A stretch of 64,000 nucleotides of DNA from Corythucha ciliata (lineage: Eukaryota; Arthropoda; Insecta; Hemiptera; Tingidae). How positions within the stretch are numbered: position 1 is the stretch's first letter; each line of letters begins with the position of its first letter. The notes below the pieces were generated by a model that saw only the letters and a list, made by a program, of their open reading frames with translations, was not told where the DNA came from and searched no databases. The stretch spans positions 53,437,189 through 53,501,188 of the forward strand of contig CM075938.1 of assembly GCA_038030265.1 (NCBI GenBank), read 5' to 3'. Positions 1 to 12,549 of this stretch are shown piece after piece. The translations under genes and the position numbers were made by a program.

Positions 1-93
1 ATTGTCCGTTGTTTTTTTCTGCTTACAAAACAAAAAAAGTGGTGAAAAATAGGCCTAAGAAAAACGAAAAACACCCTTTTTTTGTCAAAGTAA

Positions 94-101
94 TATGTAC
101 A
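94..101 (-). promoter_or_regulatory. Pumilio-response motif TGTACATA (distal)
   Basis: Third perfect match, about 530 nt past the stop. TATGTACA is easily formed in AT-rich DNA, and this copy may be outside the transcript, so support is weaker. Confidence 0.25.
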
Positions 102-374
102 AAACACCCGTAGTTTCCGAAAAATGTCAAAAATAAATTTGACGAATTATATATTTAGGGGAGGGGAAGGAGAGGTAGAGAGAAATAAAATATACAAAAA
201 TTGCACTTCATCTAAAAGAATTTCTCATGATTTTAGTACACAATGATAATACTATGCCTGTCTTTTGATTACATTACCTTTTTTTGTTTTTTGACTAGAG
301 ATGATTATTATTCTATTTTTTTTTTTTTTTCAAAAAAAATGTCGTTAAAATCTATAGAAATCATTAAGCGTTAC

Positions 375-382
375 TATGTACA
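375..382 (-). promoter_or_regulatory. Pumilio-response motif TGTACATA
   Basis: Second perfect UGUANAUA, about 34 nt downstream of the first on the hunchback transcript strand. Close pairing of sites is typical of regulated 3'UTRs. Confidence 0.45.
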
Positions 383-415
383 AACTATACTTTTTTATAA
401 AAAGAGAGTTTTACC

Positions 416-423
416 TATTTACA
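416..423 (-). promoter_or_regulatory. Pumilio-response motif TGTAAATA
   Basis: Perfect UGUANAUA on the transcribed strand, about 205 nt after the hunchback stop codon. It is preceded by a U/A-rich ATTTATT, the sort of context seen upstream of Pumilio sites that also recruit Nanos. Motif is seen directly; function is inferred. Confidence 0.5.
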
Positions 424-628
424 AATAAATAAAATAGTGCATTTTTCATAAATTAAATGCACCAATAGTGGATTTCACTACCGAGAGTTGAGTTGAGTCA
501 ACAAACTCGTACCTTGATTACGATAAAATACTGTTAGCTCATACCTTAAATCTCGGTGGTGAAATGCACCATTTAACTTTTGGTGGTAAAGGGACGAATG
601 AGTTATCGGCTAAAGTATAAAAAAATAT

Positions 629-3566
629 CTAAGAATGAGATGTTCGGGCGATATGTAAAAAGAACGAAACTTTGTCGGCAGTTTGTTGACCGCACATGTT
701 ACAAGTGAAAGGGTCCTGGTAGCCGTGATAGCCCATGTGCATCGTGTACATGATGATATCTTTGAAGGTCATGTCACAATAGGTACAAGTGTAGACGGTG
801 TCTTCGGACACTCGGTCGGATTTGGACGGTTGTGACGGCGGCGGTGGCTGTGACACGGTGGGCTCGCTGTCACTGTCCGGGGACTTGGACTCGTCTTCAG
901 GGTAGATGTCGGGTTTCGTGATGATCTGATCGGGTTCGTCGTCGCTCGAAGGGAGACGAAGGGCTCGTTCTAGTTTGAAAGCTTTACCTTTGCGGCGATT
1001 TTTCATGACAGGCGTGTCATTTTGCGAAGGTCCACCTTCGGTGTCGCTCTTTTCAGAGCAGGTCAAATCCAACGGGGCCTTGTTGGGCTCGTCTTCTTTC
1101 GACGATTCTTCTAATTCTTCGTCGTCCATTGATTCATCCGGTTTTTCGATGTTGTTGTTTTTCTCTTCCTCTTGTTTAGCGTCTTGAGAAAATGGAAATG
1201 GCGGAAAATTATTAAGAATATTATAGTAGGGCATTTGCGTTGGTAAAAGGGTGTAGGGGTTGAAAATATGCATCGGTAACTGCTGCTGAGGTTGTTGCTG
1301 CTGTTTTTCTTGTTGCTTATTCGCCTGCTGTGAGCGCTTCTCCCCTTTATTTTTTTGTTTTGGTCCTCGTTTCGTTCCATACACGTCAACAATTGGTAAC
1401 GGGTTGGGTGACCCATCCGAATTCAGTACCATAGCTGGACTGTGTCTATATTTCCTCAAATGAAGTTTCAAGCTGTGACAGTATTTCGTAGCGTATGTAC
1501 AGTCGTTACAGCGAAATTGATACACGTTGCTGTGACTTTTCAGATGAGAATTGAGCATTGATTTGTTCACGCATGAATAGGAGCATTTATCGCATTTAAA
1601 AGGTTTCGACCCGAAATGATTTCTCAAATGATACTCCAAGTGGTGCTTGTACTCGGTGACGAACGGACACTTGGGGCAGGTCAGAAGGCGCTCCTGTTTA
1701 ATGTGAACCCGCGAATGTTCCCAGAATTCGAGTTTGGTTACGGCGGAAAAGTCGCACTGTTTGCACCGGAAAGTTTTCACCTTGCCCTGACTATTAACTT
1801 TAGGCAACGTTAGACCGGGCTCGTCTTCCACCCAGAGATCTTCGTCACAGTCGTGCACTTTTTTCAAATGCTCACGAAGTTTGTCTGCTGTGTCGGTGTT
1901 AAAATCGCACATATTGCATTTTGTTTCGTGGGCAACTAAATGCTCGTTGAATTGCGACCTGAAAAAAATAAAATTCAAAAGCGTTAGCTGAGGGAATTTC
2001 AAACTTGCCTGAAACGTGAACGAACCTGACGTGACACGAAAACTCGCACATGGGACACTGAAGTTTCTCCTCAGGCATCATTCCAGGCCGCTGCAACGCC
2101 AGTTGCAGTCTCTTTAAAGAGTCGCCATTCTCGTAGAACTCGTTTTCTGAGTTTGAACTCTGCGACCCTTCGTTGTCAATCTGTTTGTCCATACCATCAC
2201 CGCTCATCATCATTGGTGATGGAATCGAACCGGGCGGTGTCAGTCGAGGCGATGTCTTACCACTGTCGGATTTTGGCGTCGTCGACGCCGCCGGCATTTC
2301 AGGGACCATGGTGCTTCCCGTCGAACTCGCCGTGGCCGCTTCTTTATTGTTGATATTATTATTATTATTATTATTGTTGTTAAATTCTTGATGGGGCGAA
2401 CTCGATGACGGATAGTCGGGTTGAGGTGTTTGAAAATTGTTGAAGGCAGCGTTGAGGCCGGGTGGAGTCAGTGGGGCGGTGAACGGAGCGGTGGCCGCCG
2501 CTCCTTCTTTTTTGAACGGTCCGAATTCCCCTTCGTCACGAGATTCTTGTTTCTGAAAACATTTCGCGACATTGAAAAAACTTAAAACTTGCAAGGCTTA
2601 ATAATTCAAGCATTCCACTACCCTCTTACTCTCTTATTTCTCATCTCGGGAGTGATTGCTACCCCCTTCCCTTGCCTATTACCTAAGTGAATACCGATTT
2701 TAGGATAGGCGCCCGGGTTTCCAAAGGGTCCCTCTTTTGATACTTGACGTGTTTATAAGCACTCAACCGGTTCTCCGCGGGACAAAATTTAGGAGCGGTT
2801 CTGAGTGCTACTTTAGACAAATGAAAATTTCAACAAAAGACTGATTCGTGTTTCCTAGATCATAAACTTAAGCGAAGAGTATTATTACAAATCCCCAAGT
2901 TCTTAAAAGTGGAAGCAAAGCTGCAGGTACAAAATTATTCAGTGGCAAATTGAGGGGAAAACGAAGAATAGGAGACTCAAAATTAGTAATTCGAGTAATT
3001 TGGTTGCGTCGTCATAGTTTGGTTACCCCCTTCCCCAACTCTCTCGTTATTTTTCTTTTGATGTTTTCAAATGCATCACTTCCACCAAATTCTTGAATTA
3101 TGAGGCCTACAAAATTGAGAAGCCCTGCGGGAAAAAAGGTAAAAATTGGCAATCCTGTGGATACGCCGTAGGATAGAATCCTACGATTCTATCCCACTCT
3201 CTTCCTAGTCATGTCACAATGGGGGGGGGGGAAGCGTTGCATGAAGGGAATTCTAGGAATCAGCAGCCAGATAACGTTTTTAGAGTTGATTTTTTTATGT
3301 ACATTGGCTTTCATTCACAAAATTCTCCTTGTCAGCTCAAGTTTATCGCTAATAAAACAATACTACTAGTTAAGAAAAAAAAAAAAAAAAAAAGAACTTA
3401 CAGACGCTGCTTGAAGGCCATGATTAAGCCAGTGGTTCTCAATATTTAGGCCCGCAAAGAGCGAGTGCCTCGCGTCGTACTGTAAGCCGCAATTCATGTT
3501 TTTACTTGAAAATGAATTGATGTCCGAATTTGATCCTCTGGTCAACGACTCGGGGAAAATTATCAT
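629..3566 (-). CDS. hb: Hunchback, gap-gene zinc-finger transcription factor (3 coding exons)
   Basis: Exons: 3402-3576 (coding from the Met at 3566), 2026-2552 and 629-1958. Donors and acceptors are all GT-AG (introns 2553-3401 and 1959-2025), phases agree and the total is 673 residues. Eight C2H2 fingers are visible: C221-H241 (split by the second intron at R231), C245-H266, C296-H316, C325-H345, C353-H373, C381-H403, and the C-terminal pair C622-H642 and C650-H672. The last two are the Hunchback/Ikaros-type dimerisation fingers. A basic segment after finger 6 ([10 protein letters not shown]), a Q-rich run, an N-rich run near 113-124 and a CtBP-like PLDLT at about 526-530 are also visible. 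Hunchback is a nuclear regulator of anterior and thoracic segment identity. The exact start is uncertain: the first exon opens after a splice acceptor, so an upstream exon, coding or 5'UTR, should exist beyond 3577. Family identity is secure. Confidence 0.93.
2345..2390 (-). repeat. Coding ATT/AAT microsatellite (poly-Asn) in hunchback
   Basis: A run of ATT triplets on the plus strand (AAT/AAC on the coding strand) encodes about a dozen Asn broken by one Ile. It is interrupted enough to be protein-selected, but is a likely site of length polymorphism. Confidence 0.85.
2553..3401 (-). other. hunchback intron 1 (849 bp)
   Basis: Intron between the first visible coding exon and the N/Q-rich exon. 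It starts GTAAGTTC and ends TTTTCAG. It contains a poly-G run (3221-3230) and an A tract (3374-3393) close to the donor. I see no gene inside it. Confidence 0.8.
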
Positions 3567-3576
3567 CTCATTACTC

Positions 3577-6170
3577 CTGCGCAAAACAAAACAAAAATTG
3601 GATTCATTCTCTTTGCGAAAACAAACCTCGACAAGAGTGAACCATTGGACGGCTAACGGCTATAGTGGACCTTGGTCCCTAGCATAGTTGGGTGAAGGGG
3701 TGGGAGGGGGTGAAAATTGTCAATAACAGTAAAAATTCAGCAAGTTCAAAATAAAACTGTCCAACTAAAGAGACTATACGAGCTATAAAAACATCTGTTG
3801 AAATCTTCACCCCTTTCTTGCCACAGGTAGACGACCCCACTCCCCGCGTCACATTAAAACATCGAATGCTCATTCTCGGACACTCCTCAGTTATTTCCTT
3901 CCTGGGGAAGCCCATTTGCCTATTCAAGAACTTTTTTCAAAGCAGGGTGGGGGTAAAGCAGAGAGCAATTTAACGCAAGTTTTACTACCTTTTTCGCTCC
4001 AACAAGTAACCTAATTTCATTTTTGTAGAAAAAAAAGTTAAATGAAGGACTCGGAGCCCTTTTTTTAGGGTTTTCTCTACAAACTTACAGAGCGTTGCGT
4101 AAAAAGAGGAGCCCTTAAAATATCGGGTAGACCTATTGTTGCGTCAGGAGAAAACTACGAACAAGGAGTGAGAGAGAAAAAAAAGAGAAAATACAAAGGA
4201 AAAACTTTCCCCAAGTTTTTTTATTTTTTTTCTTTTTCCTCTCATAAAGTTGACCCAGAATTTACGTGGATTGGGTCGAAGATTGAAGGAAATTTTCAAC
4301 TTAAAAAGGAGACTTTGGATATTAAACTCACCCCCTTCCCACCTCTGGCATATTTTGCTTTCTCTGACTAGGAATTAGCGCGTACTCATAGAAATAAAAT
4401 TCCTGGAACTCCTTCGAAAATACCCAAGTCCTTGAAAGATGTTGTGGCCTTCCCTTCAATAATAAATAAAATTATGACCAATTTGAAGACAATTAATTTT
4501 CAAATTGACCGCAAAATGATATTTAATGTTGTAAGTACATAACTCAAATGATAAGCACTAGAATTTTGAAAATAAGCATTCTAAAATGTAAATAAGAGTG
4601 ATCTTGTACGTACCGGTTAGCGTGTTCAACAGATCGGGCAAACCATTAACTTTCGAAGCACAGATTTACCACTTTTTTATAATAATTGTTTTTCTTAATG
4701 AAGGCAAAAAATCGCATGCGACCCAATCTATTTCTTTTTTTAAAAAATCGTCAATCAAATACAAAACATCATTGCCTCTTAAATAACACTGGCACACACA
4801 ACGATCCGAGGGTGAATAAAAACTGGAAAAGAAGGCGATTCTCCAACACCCTCCAACACCCCTTCAACCACTTCCACACCCATAATATAGAAAAAATCCA
4901 GCGGGACCTACCTCACTATTGGGCCCTCCCCCTCCCTCAGTGCATCCCACCATCAATGCCATCATTCCCCAAAAACTTCAAACCCCCCTCCCCTCACACC
5001 TAACCACCACCCACCACTAGCGCCCAAAAAAAGGGTAAAAATAAAGGAAAGAGTGAGAGAGAGGAAAAAAAACCCTTTTGACAGATCATCCCTTTCCCTT
5101 CAGCGCAGCTCCACCCTTATTTCATTTTTCTTTCATTTTTTTTTTTTTTTTTTTCGTGTGTTTTTCGCCTTTCCTTTTTTCTGAGGAAAATTATTTAAAA
5201 AATTGCGAAAATGTTCAATATTTAAGACATTTTAACGAAGAACGAAAATAGTTTGAATCTCCGAACAAGCAGTCCTTTATTTCACGGTATTCGTTCATAC
5301 GCGCCTATTGATTTCGCTGAGATTACACTTTTTTTTATATATCGCCCGTAAGATAAGCTCGAGGTGATGACGAATTGTTACCAGAGTTTTTAATGTTTTC
5401 CATCATTTTTAATATTAGAAAGTGGGGCCACTTGGAGTATGAAGTCATTACTTCTTCTTTTCGAAGATTTCGTCACATTTTTTTCCCTCAAATACTTTCG
5501 ATGCGGCAAATAAATTAATAAAAGTTTTCTATTGGTTAATTCGTTCGCCTCGAAAATGAAGGGGTCCATTCCTTTTTTCGATAGAATCGGAATCAATAAA
5601 ATAAAGTTACAAGTTCATTACAGCGACCTGAACTTGACAAGAGCCCTTAACTGATAAAACTTACTTCAACTTTGTAGACTGAATTACATGTTTTGAAACT
5701 CAAGAGTTAATAGGAACTCTACGCTTCGCATTCGCCACTTGAAAATTTAGGGAAAGGGAAATCAGAAGCTACATATACCTCAAATTGAATGAAATAGTCA
5801 AAATACGGTACTCGTATTCTTGTCCCAGAAGTGGTTTGGTATACGTACGTAAGGTTTGGTGTTCGTGTAATCCCCGAAGTCGAGCCAGTAATAGAGTTGT
5901 ATAACTGAGAATATCCGACCCCCCCCCCTCACTGAAAACTAAAAATCGGGCCAAAAAAAAATTGAAATAGGAAGCTCAAAACTCACTCACGCAGCCCTTC
6001 AAGCAATTCTTCTTTCATTTTTTCGTTCAAAAAAGTTCATAAATTAATAATCCTCGATCGAATCCGGCTATCCTCCAATTTTCGTAATTACTGCAGCTAG
6101 CCATACACGATTGGGTTGTTTTGACAGGCCAGAACCTCGCGAGAAAATCGAATCATCAGAGATGTTGAAG
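3577..6170. other. hunchback 5' side, non-coding
   Basis: Should contain the upstream hunchback exon(s) and promoter on the minus strand, but I found no second exon that I can defend. The DNA is AT-rich with long T/A runs (for example near 5138-5154) and a C-run near 5920. The translated ORFs here are low-complexity and lack family features. Confidence 0.5.
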
Positions 6171-6174
6171 TGAT

Positions 6175-6996
6175 TTTTTCATTGATTCAGGCGTTTTTGG
6201 GGTCGCTTTGTCTTGTTTTCAGGGGCGTCAGCGAAAATAGTCAGCGTGCGAAAACTGACGATTCTCCCCAATAACTGACTGACATTGCCCACAAAATTGT
6301 CGTTGTACACAGCAAAAACTAAAGATTTTAAAATTGGCGATTTTACCCCAAGACAGTTCAACAGACAATTTTACACCGAAACGTTTTGCTCTAAATCTTA
6401 CGTTTTTTCCAACACGGACGATTTCAACTTTTAAGACATAACTGCGACGACTTTGACTTGAAAACTGACGATTTTACACCAAAACTGATGACTTTATCCC
6501 AAAAGTTACGATTTCTCTCTGAAACAGACGATTCCACGCCCAAGCAGACGTTTCACACCAAAACTGAAGATTTCACTGCAAAATTGGTGATTTAACCACA
6601 AAACTCAATATTTTCTTCTAAAACTGACGATTTTGCGCCAAACCTGAAGGTGTTACCCTAAAACTGACGATTTTATCCCAAAACTACCATATTTACTCCA
6701 AAAACGACGATTTTACCTCGTTTTACCTCTAGAACTGACGATTTTAAAACAAAACCAGTCGATTCTATTCCAAAATGGGACGATTCACTCCAAAACTGAC
6801 AGACTTTAGGCCGTTTAGGACGTTTCAATCCAAAACTAAAGATTTCCCTACAAAAGTGGCCATTTTACTCTAAAACTAAAGGCTGTGTTACCTCAAAACT
6901 GAATATATTACCACAAAAAAGGGTGATTTTAGCATAGAAATGGTGGTTTTACTACAAAACTGGCAATTTTTATAACACACAAGTATATCAATTTTC

Positions 6997-7027
<31 letters not shown>

Positions 7028-7340
7028 GAGTGCGGAATCCGAGAAATTGGTTTTCCAGAGTGTCAAGACGATCTGGCAACTGTAAAATTTTCCGGCCCCC
7101 ACCCCACATACCGTCCGAATCTGAGAATTTACTACCAAACCTTCGTATTTTCCCTTAATAAATCGATGAACCGACTCAATTGACATCCGACTGACAAACT
7201 GAGGGATTTTGCCAAATTTACTCTATGTTTTACTCTGTTGAGACAAAATTTCACGTTTATTAGCAAAAGTGTCGTTCTCCGAGGGCTAATCGACAGTTGC
7301 CAGGCAAATGTTGGGGAGTTGTACGAGAAATTCATCCTTT
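6175..7340. repeat. Diverged tandem array, family A (about 20-25 bp unit)
   Basis: Units resembling CTGACGATTTTACCCCAAAA recur dozens of times, clearest at 6430-6960, with heavy substitution between copies. The array is broken by a T tract at 7000-7027. The same family recurs at 42.5-43.35, 47.47-47.78, 51.24-51.48 and 57.59-58.09 kb. Confidence 0.85.
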
Positions 7341-10300
7341 TATTAGTGTCATGGCTTGATGCGTGCCAAATATAGCCATTTGCAGGGCTTCGTGGGCTGA
7401 TATACGTGTTTTTCGGCGAAACAGACAGGTTATAGGGGTAAATTTCAAGTTTTTGTTGTATTAAACAGGGTGAGAGTTACATGATAAACCGGGAGTGTGA
7501 GTTATCGCGTATGCATTGTCTTTAAAGTCTAAAATGAAACAAAAATCTCCTTTTTCACTTTTAATTAATTGTTTTTTGGTACATTATAGGTACATAAGAA
7601 CGCTCGCGAATAAAACATCGATTTATTTTGATTGTTTTATAACGATGTCGGCTTTATTTTTGCCATTATTTTATTTGATGGCTAAATAATCTTATGTTTT
7701 CGTAAAATATTTACTTTAAACGTTGAAACCATCAACAAAAACAATAAACTGCTTAAAAAAGAGCCGTCGAGTACGCTCAACACCCCCCCCCCTCACCGCC
7801 AACAATTATTTGATCGCGGACCTTCCCCGTACGAATTCCTGAAGAATCCGTCTCTATAATATTATTACGTACTAATGGTCCCCGACCCTTTTATCCTCTC
7901 GCATACATGCTTTGATCGACTACATCAATTCCTTCAAATCCATTTCTTCTTGAAAAAGGTATAGGTTTGTGTTTGGTGTGGAGGGGGGGGGGTGCTTTGG
8001 AGCCGTCTATGCGAAAGGGAAAGCGCGTAAGCGTGTTGTTTACTGTGGTGTAGGTGGGGAGTGGGGTTCATGGTGAGAAGGGTTGAGAAGGGTGTTTCAA
8101 AGAAAAAAGAGGGGTTTCGTGACACTGTTCACAAGGGCTTAATACACAATAGGGAGCATGAACGAATAAGGGTAGAAAGTGAATGGGTTAAAAAGGGAGG
8201 CGTATATGGATGGGGCTCGCGACAGCCATTTTGAATAAAAAGGGAGAAAAAGGGTTGATATTCCACAGTTTCCAACAATTTTCTGTAAAAATACATCTGA
8301 CGTTGGGTCGATAAAATGAATAAAAGACAGAGGCCTTGCAGCCGCTCAAACAAATAAGTTGAAAGCACATGTCCTTTTCTTTTATAAGCCAATTTTTTCC
8401 CGAAGAAATGGGGGTAGCCCTGTACGACCTCGGTTTTACAAATCACTGTGGTCGTACCAATATCACACGACGGAGTTTTACTTCCACTGATGCCTGGCCC
8501 ATTCGATGGTGCCCTTAAAATTAATCAAAAGTGCATAAAAAATGAGTTAAGACATAATGGGAAGTTCTTCCTTTTAAAACAGAAAGGGTCTAAGCATTGG
8601 GGGAGGGTGTGAACTTTTGACACATTTGGTGTCGGAGGTTGGGAACCCGTCTAGTTAAAGTTTAAAAGTAGGAAACGATCGTTAACCCACAGACAAGCTC
8701 TGCAGCTTAATGCATTTTGACAAAAAAAAAAAAAAACTTGCATCGCTTCCGTCAATTTAGCGGTCTGTTGACAGGAAATCATAGGCTCAAAACATCCTTT
8801 CCGTGTATATCTATCCATTCTTGATCAAGTGGGAGACCTTTTCCTAGGTTATGAAAGAGAGAAAAAAATCTACCTGAGCGGGACTATAGAAATTTACAGA
8901 CCTCCCCCCCCCTCAACCTATTCATAAGAGCAAGTAATTTCAGATGTTCATAAATGATATACTGAAAAGTTTCGACTGGATTTTTACTGCCACTCCCTGC
9001 CGTTGTTGTAGTAGATCCTTTTAATATCGCGAATTTTCGGCGTTAAAAGGGCGTTATCCTCTTTCTTTATCTGATGGCGAAAGTTAGGGGGTGATTTTTT
9101 TTTTTTTTTTTTTTCAGCTACACACCGTTGTCGGTGAGTAATGGTGAGGGGGAGAGGGATCACGGGAGGCGGCACGGGGGTTGCCATGACTACTTTCCAA
9201 CCTCCCCCGGAGAAAAAAAAACCCCAATCACACTCCGCCTTTTTACTCCAAGAGAGAAAGAGTGAGAATGAAAAGGGGGCAACATTTTTTCCTCCTGTGT
9301 GTTTGTATCGATCGACCTCTACTCTCATAAGAACCTGCCTCCAATAGTTTTCCTCTCTTTTATTTACGTTGTTGTAAAAATATAAACCTCCAAATCCCTT
9401 CAATAGGATATAGAACATTTACCCCTTCCTTCAACATTTTCTTTAAAAGTCCTAGGCAGTTCCCTTTTTGGGTTGTTTTCAACCCATGCCATGGCTGAGG
9501 GCTCTCTGTGCAGACTTCCCTTCAGCAGGGGTTCTACAGAAGAAGCGGACCTTTCAGCCATAAGGTTCATTATAGGCACAACCTTTTTTATACTACTGTC
9601 ATTATTTTAAGCTGTTCCCAAACTAATAATCTGGGATTTCCTTGTACTTACAATTCTGGGTAAATCACACCGTTTTTTTTTCTATTCTTTACTATAGTCA
9701 CAGGGAAACCCTTCAGGAAATCAGTCAATAACCTTTGGAGGTAATCCACCTCGTTAACTTACCACACCCGAAAAAGTTGTGAATTTTTTCTATATTTGTA
9801 CTCCTTGAGCCCCCCTTCCCCACTCTTACGCTTAACTCTCTAAAATTCCACCCCTGGACGTCAGGAATGAGGAAATCCGCCCAAAAACCTATAACGTTAT
9901 TTTGTCGAGGCATATACGCGAGGGGTTAAGGCCCCCACTGTTTTATCCGTTTTTACAAAATATAATCCCTCGGTGCTCCACTTTCATCGTTAACAGCCCA
10001 GAAAAACTTTTCATGAAACTAAACTTTCTAAAACAAGAATATAATTCCTTATCTGATTTAATAACGTTCAAAATACGCCAGTTTCATCAAAAGGGGTTGT
10101 ATACATTAGGAGCGCCTAAAAAATACTTTCTAAAAATTAGTGAAAAAAAAAAAAAAAAAAACTGTTTGTCCAACACTTTTGCTAACGTGATGACAATCAG
10201 GAAGTGTCAACCGACCAGATTTAAACGGAGGGGAGGGTGTTGAACTTGAGGGGAAAAAGAATTTGAAAGAAGAGAGGAAAAACATCTTTTTACGGTTTTT

Positions 10301-10740
10301 CGGTTTAGAACTTTTTGATAAACAACCAATTATGATAGAGTCAAACTGCACATTATTAATAGAAATTTAATGGTGTGAGGGAATGAAATAAAAAAATTTC
10401 CCCTCGAATATTTTTTTCCTCGAAATGATCTTTATTTTGTAATTGTTTTTTCCCTCCCCGGTTAGTAGTGCTCGTAGCGTGGCACGTGATGTTCGACAAA
10501 TTATGAGTTTTTTAAGGAGCTGAATTCAAACGGTTCACAATGTGATGCCAAAACTGGGGTATAATAAGCTGGTACCAACAATGAGCGGTGAACCTGTCAA
10601 TTTATAGCCTTACAGAGCCCAGTCGCAGTTGTTTTAAGGGATGCCCACGGCTAAAATGTTGGAAAACGCGCTAGTTTGCGGCTAAAATTAAGCAATAGTG
10701 CAATAGTTTGAGGTTTCTTGATGAAACTTCCAGGCTCATA
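7341..10740. other. Non-coding, AT-rich, no gene seen
   Basis: Unique-looking AT-rich sequence with G/C runs (7785-7794, 7983-7991, 8904-8912) and T/A tracts (near 9097-9114 and 10143-10160). Short ORFs are low complexity. I see no family A-G array and no element ends. Confidence 0.6.
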
Positions 10741-10749
10741 ACTGTTAAA

Positions 10750-10865
10750 AACAGGGTGTCGACCGACCCGAGAAACCCGGGGCAATAAGTCCGGAAATTT
10801 TCAATGGTCGGGAAATACCCGGGAATTTTGTAAATGGCCCGGGAAATTGAGTTGCCTCTTGCTTG
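10750..10865. repeat. CCCGGGAAATT-type interspersed repeat fragment
   Basis: Three to four imperfect copies of CCGGGAAATT-like words follow an ACAGGGTGTCGACCGACCC start. This resembles the end of a common insect interspersed repeat, but I cannot name the family. Confidence 0.4.
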
Positions 10866-11502
10866 ATTGGAAAATGGATGAGCACCGTCTCGATCAATGT
10901 AGGAACTATAATTTAATTTTACAGAATCGAGCCATTGAAAAACAATCAAGGCTAAATTTGTCTGTAGGCTGTAGTTGTAGTGCGAATTCCAAGCTTTTTG
11001 CGGGGCCAATTCGCTATTTTCCAGTTTATAGAGTCCGCATTACAATTTCGAGGGAAAGAACTGTGGCTATGTGCGTAAAATTCAAAATGCGAGGCCTCAG
11101 ACGAAAATGTTTTACTGCATCCAACTGCCCTGGTCCTGAACGCTACTCTCTTGAGCTGTTTTTACTTCATCCGTCAACAAATTTTCCAGTGAATTTCGGG
11201 CTTTTTTCAATCACACAGCAATAAAATTGTTTGATTCCACCACAAAAATAGCAATTTTTCAACAGAAATGTTGATGGCCTCGTCAGAAAACCATCAGTTC
11301 CATTCCAAATTGTGTATAGGTGTTGATTTTCAAGTTTAAGGGTGAGTTTTACAAGTGTTACCTCGACCTACCCCCCCCAATAACACCTCCCCTACTCGGT
11401 GTTATGTAAATTATCGCCATATTTCTGAACCAATCGCACGCGTGCACGATCTTCTTTTTTCATGTTCCTCCCCTGAAATAACTGTAAAACCCGCCATGTT
11501 TA

Positions 11503-12144
11503 TGTTACCGTCAAAACCCGAATTGCCTAGTCAGAACTAGGCTTATCAAAGCCCAAGTGAATACTAGTATTCACTTGGCAAATCTAGAATTGTCCAAAGT
11601 TGCCAGACAATTCTAGTTATTACTAAAAAGTTTGTAGCTAAAACTAGTTGTAGCCACTTGGGGTCACCGTTAAAACCCGAAATAAGTAAAAACCCGAAAT
11701 TCCTGACCAACGGAATCTCCGGACCGAAAAGGTCTGCATGACAATCCACCAAAACTGAACGAAAAAAGGAATCAAAGAATTTATTAGTATGAAACCAATA
11801 ACGGATTGAACATTAAAAGATTCGTATTTGTAAAGAAAATGCATTTGTTGTAGCATGGCATACTGTTGGGGCATTTTGAATCCCAAAATTTAGACGGTTG
11901 GCACCAGCAACCCTTGGCAGAGCAAAATTTATTGTTTTGACTGAGCTATTCAGTTGAAACTAGTTTTAAATAGTAAAAACTAGTACAAAATTAAGAAGGA
12001 ACAATTCATCCGTAAATTCTAGTTTTCCCTGACCTCCATCGTCTCTAGATTTACCTAGTAAATACTAGTTTTAGATACGGGGCTTTAGTAAAACTTATGA
12101 CTAGGTAATTCGCGTTTTGACTGATTTCGGGTTTTGACGGTAAC
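11503..12144. mobile_element. Non-autonomous DNA transposon, 20-bp TIRs, TTTA flanks
   Basis: The ends are perfect inverted repeats, TGTTACCGTCAAAACCCGAA at the left and its complement at the right. They are flanked on both sides by TTTA, a candidate 4-bp target duplication. The 642-bp interior has no ORF of interest, is dotted with CTAGT words and contains a perfect 26-bp palindrome at 11553-11578. Superfamily is not assigned. Confidence 0.75.
11553..11578. repeat. Perfect 26-bp palindrome
   Basis: Centred on ACTAGT, with arms beginning CCAAGTGAATACT and no spacer. It lies just inside the left end of the TTTA-flanked element and could extrude as a hairpin or bind a dimeric protein. Confidence 0.9.
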
Positions 12145-12549
12145 ATTTACATTGAAAATCCACGCTCTTTCGACGACTTATTTAGGAAATCAAGATCTTA
12201 CGCGCGAGCCGAATTTCCTGGAGATTCAAATGATATCTTGTAATCCAGAATTGGGTACTGAAATACGGCGATAATATGCGTAACGCTGAGTAGGCGAGAT
12301 ATAATTGGAAGGGGGTCGAGGAAACATATGTACAACTCCCCCAGATACAGGCTGTTTTCGCAACACAAAGTCCCATGTTTCGTCAGGAACTCACAACACA
12401 AGTTGCGAATTCTGCATGACAAACTGGCAATCCATGTAACAGAAAAACGGTCAATTTAGCCTCAAAACGTAGAGGTCTGAGCCCTGATCCCAGTTGGTTG
12501 GCCGAGGGGGGTGAGAAAAATGGCACATTCGTTATTTCGTTGTGGCAGG

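Larger units (their letters stand above)
1..628 (-). promoter_or_regulatory. hunchback 3' flank / probable 3'UTR
   Basis: This AT-rich non-coding stretch lies directly downstream of the hunchback stop codon on the minus strand. It carries three perfect matches to the Pumilio-response consensus UGUANAUA read on the transcribed strand: TGTAAATA (416-423), TGTACATA (375-382) and TGTACATA (94-101). In Drosophila, hunchback mRNA is repressed by Pumilio, Nanos and Brat through its 3'UTR, so sites here make sense. A TTGTTGA string near 500 on the same strand resembles a Brat-type UUGUU motif. I could not find a convincing AATAAA, so the 3' end of the transcript is unknown and the site at 94-101 may lie beyond it. 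Confidence 0.55.

Noticed and set aside
4598..5003. ORF of about 100 codons rich in Asn, His and Pro
   Set aside because: Composition follows C- and A-rich low-complexity DNA, with no domain and no splice or start support.
6429..6990. CRISPR-like repeated array
   Set aside because: Units are diverged, contiguous and lack unique spacers; the genome is eukaryotic. It is a tandem repeat.
11355..11886. ORFs across the left end of the TTTA-flanked element
   Set aside because: Short, no domain, and they cross the TIR boundary.
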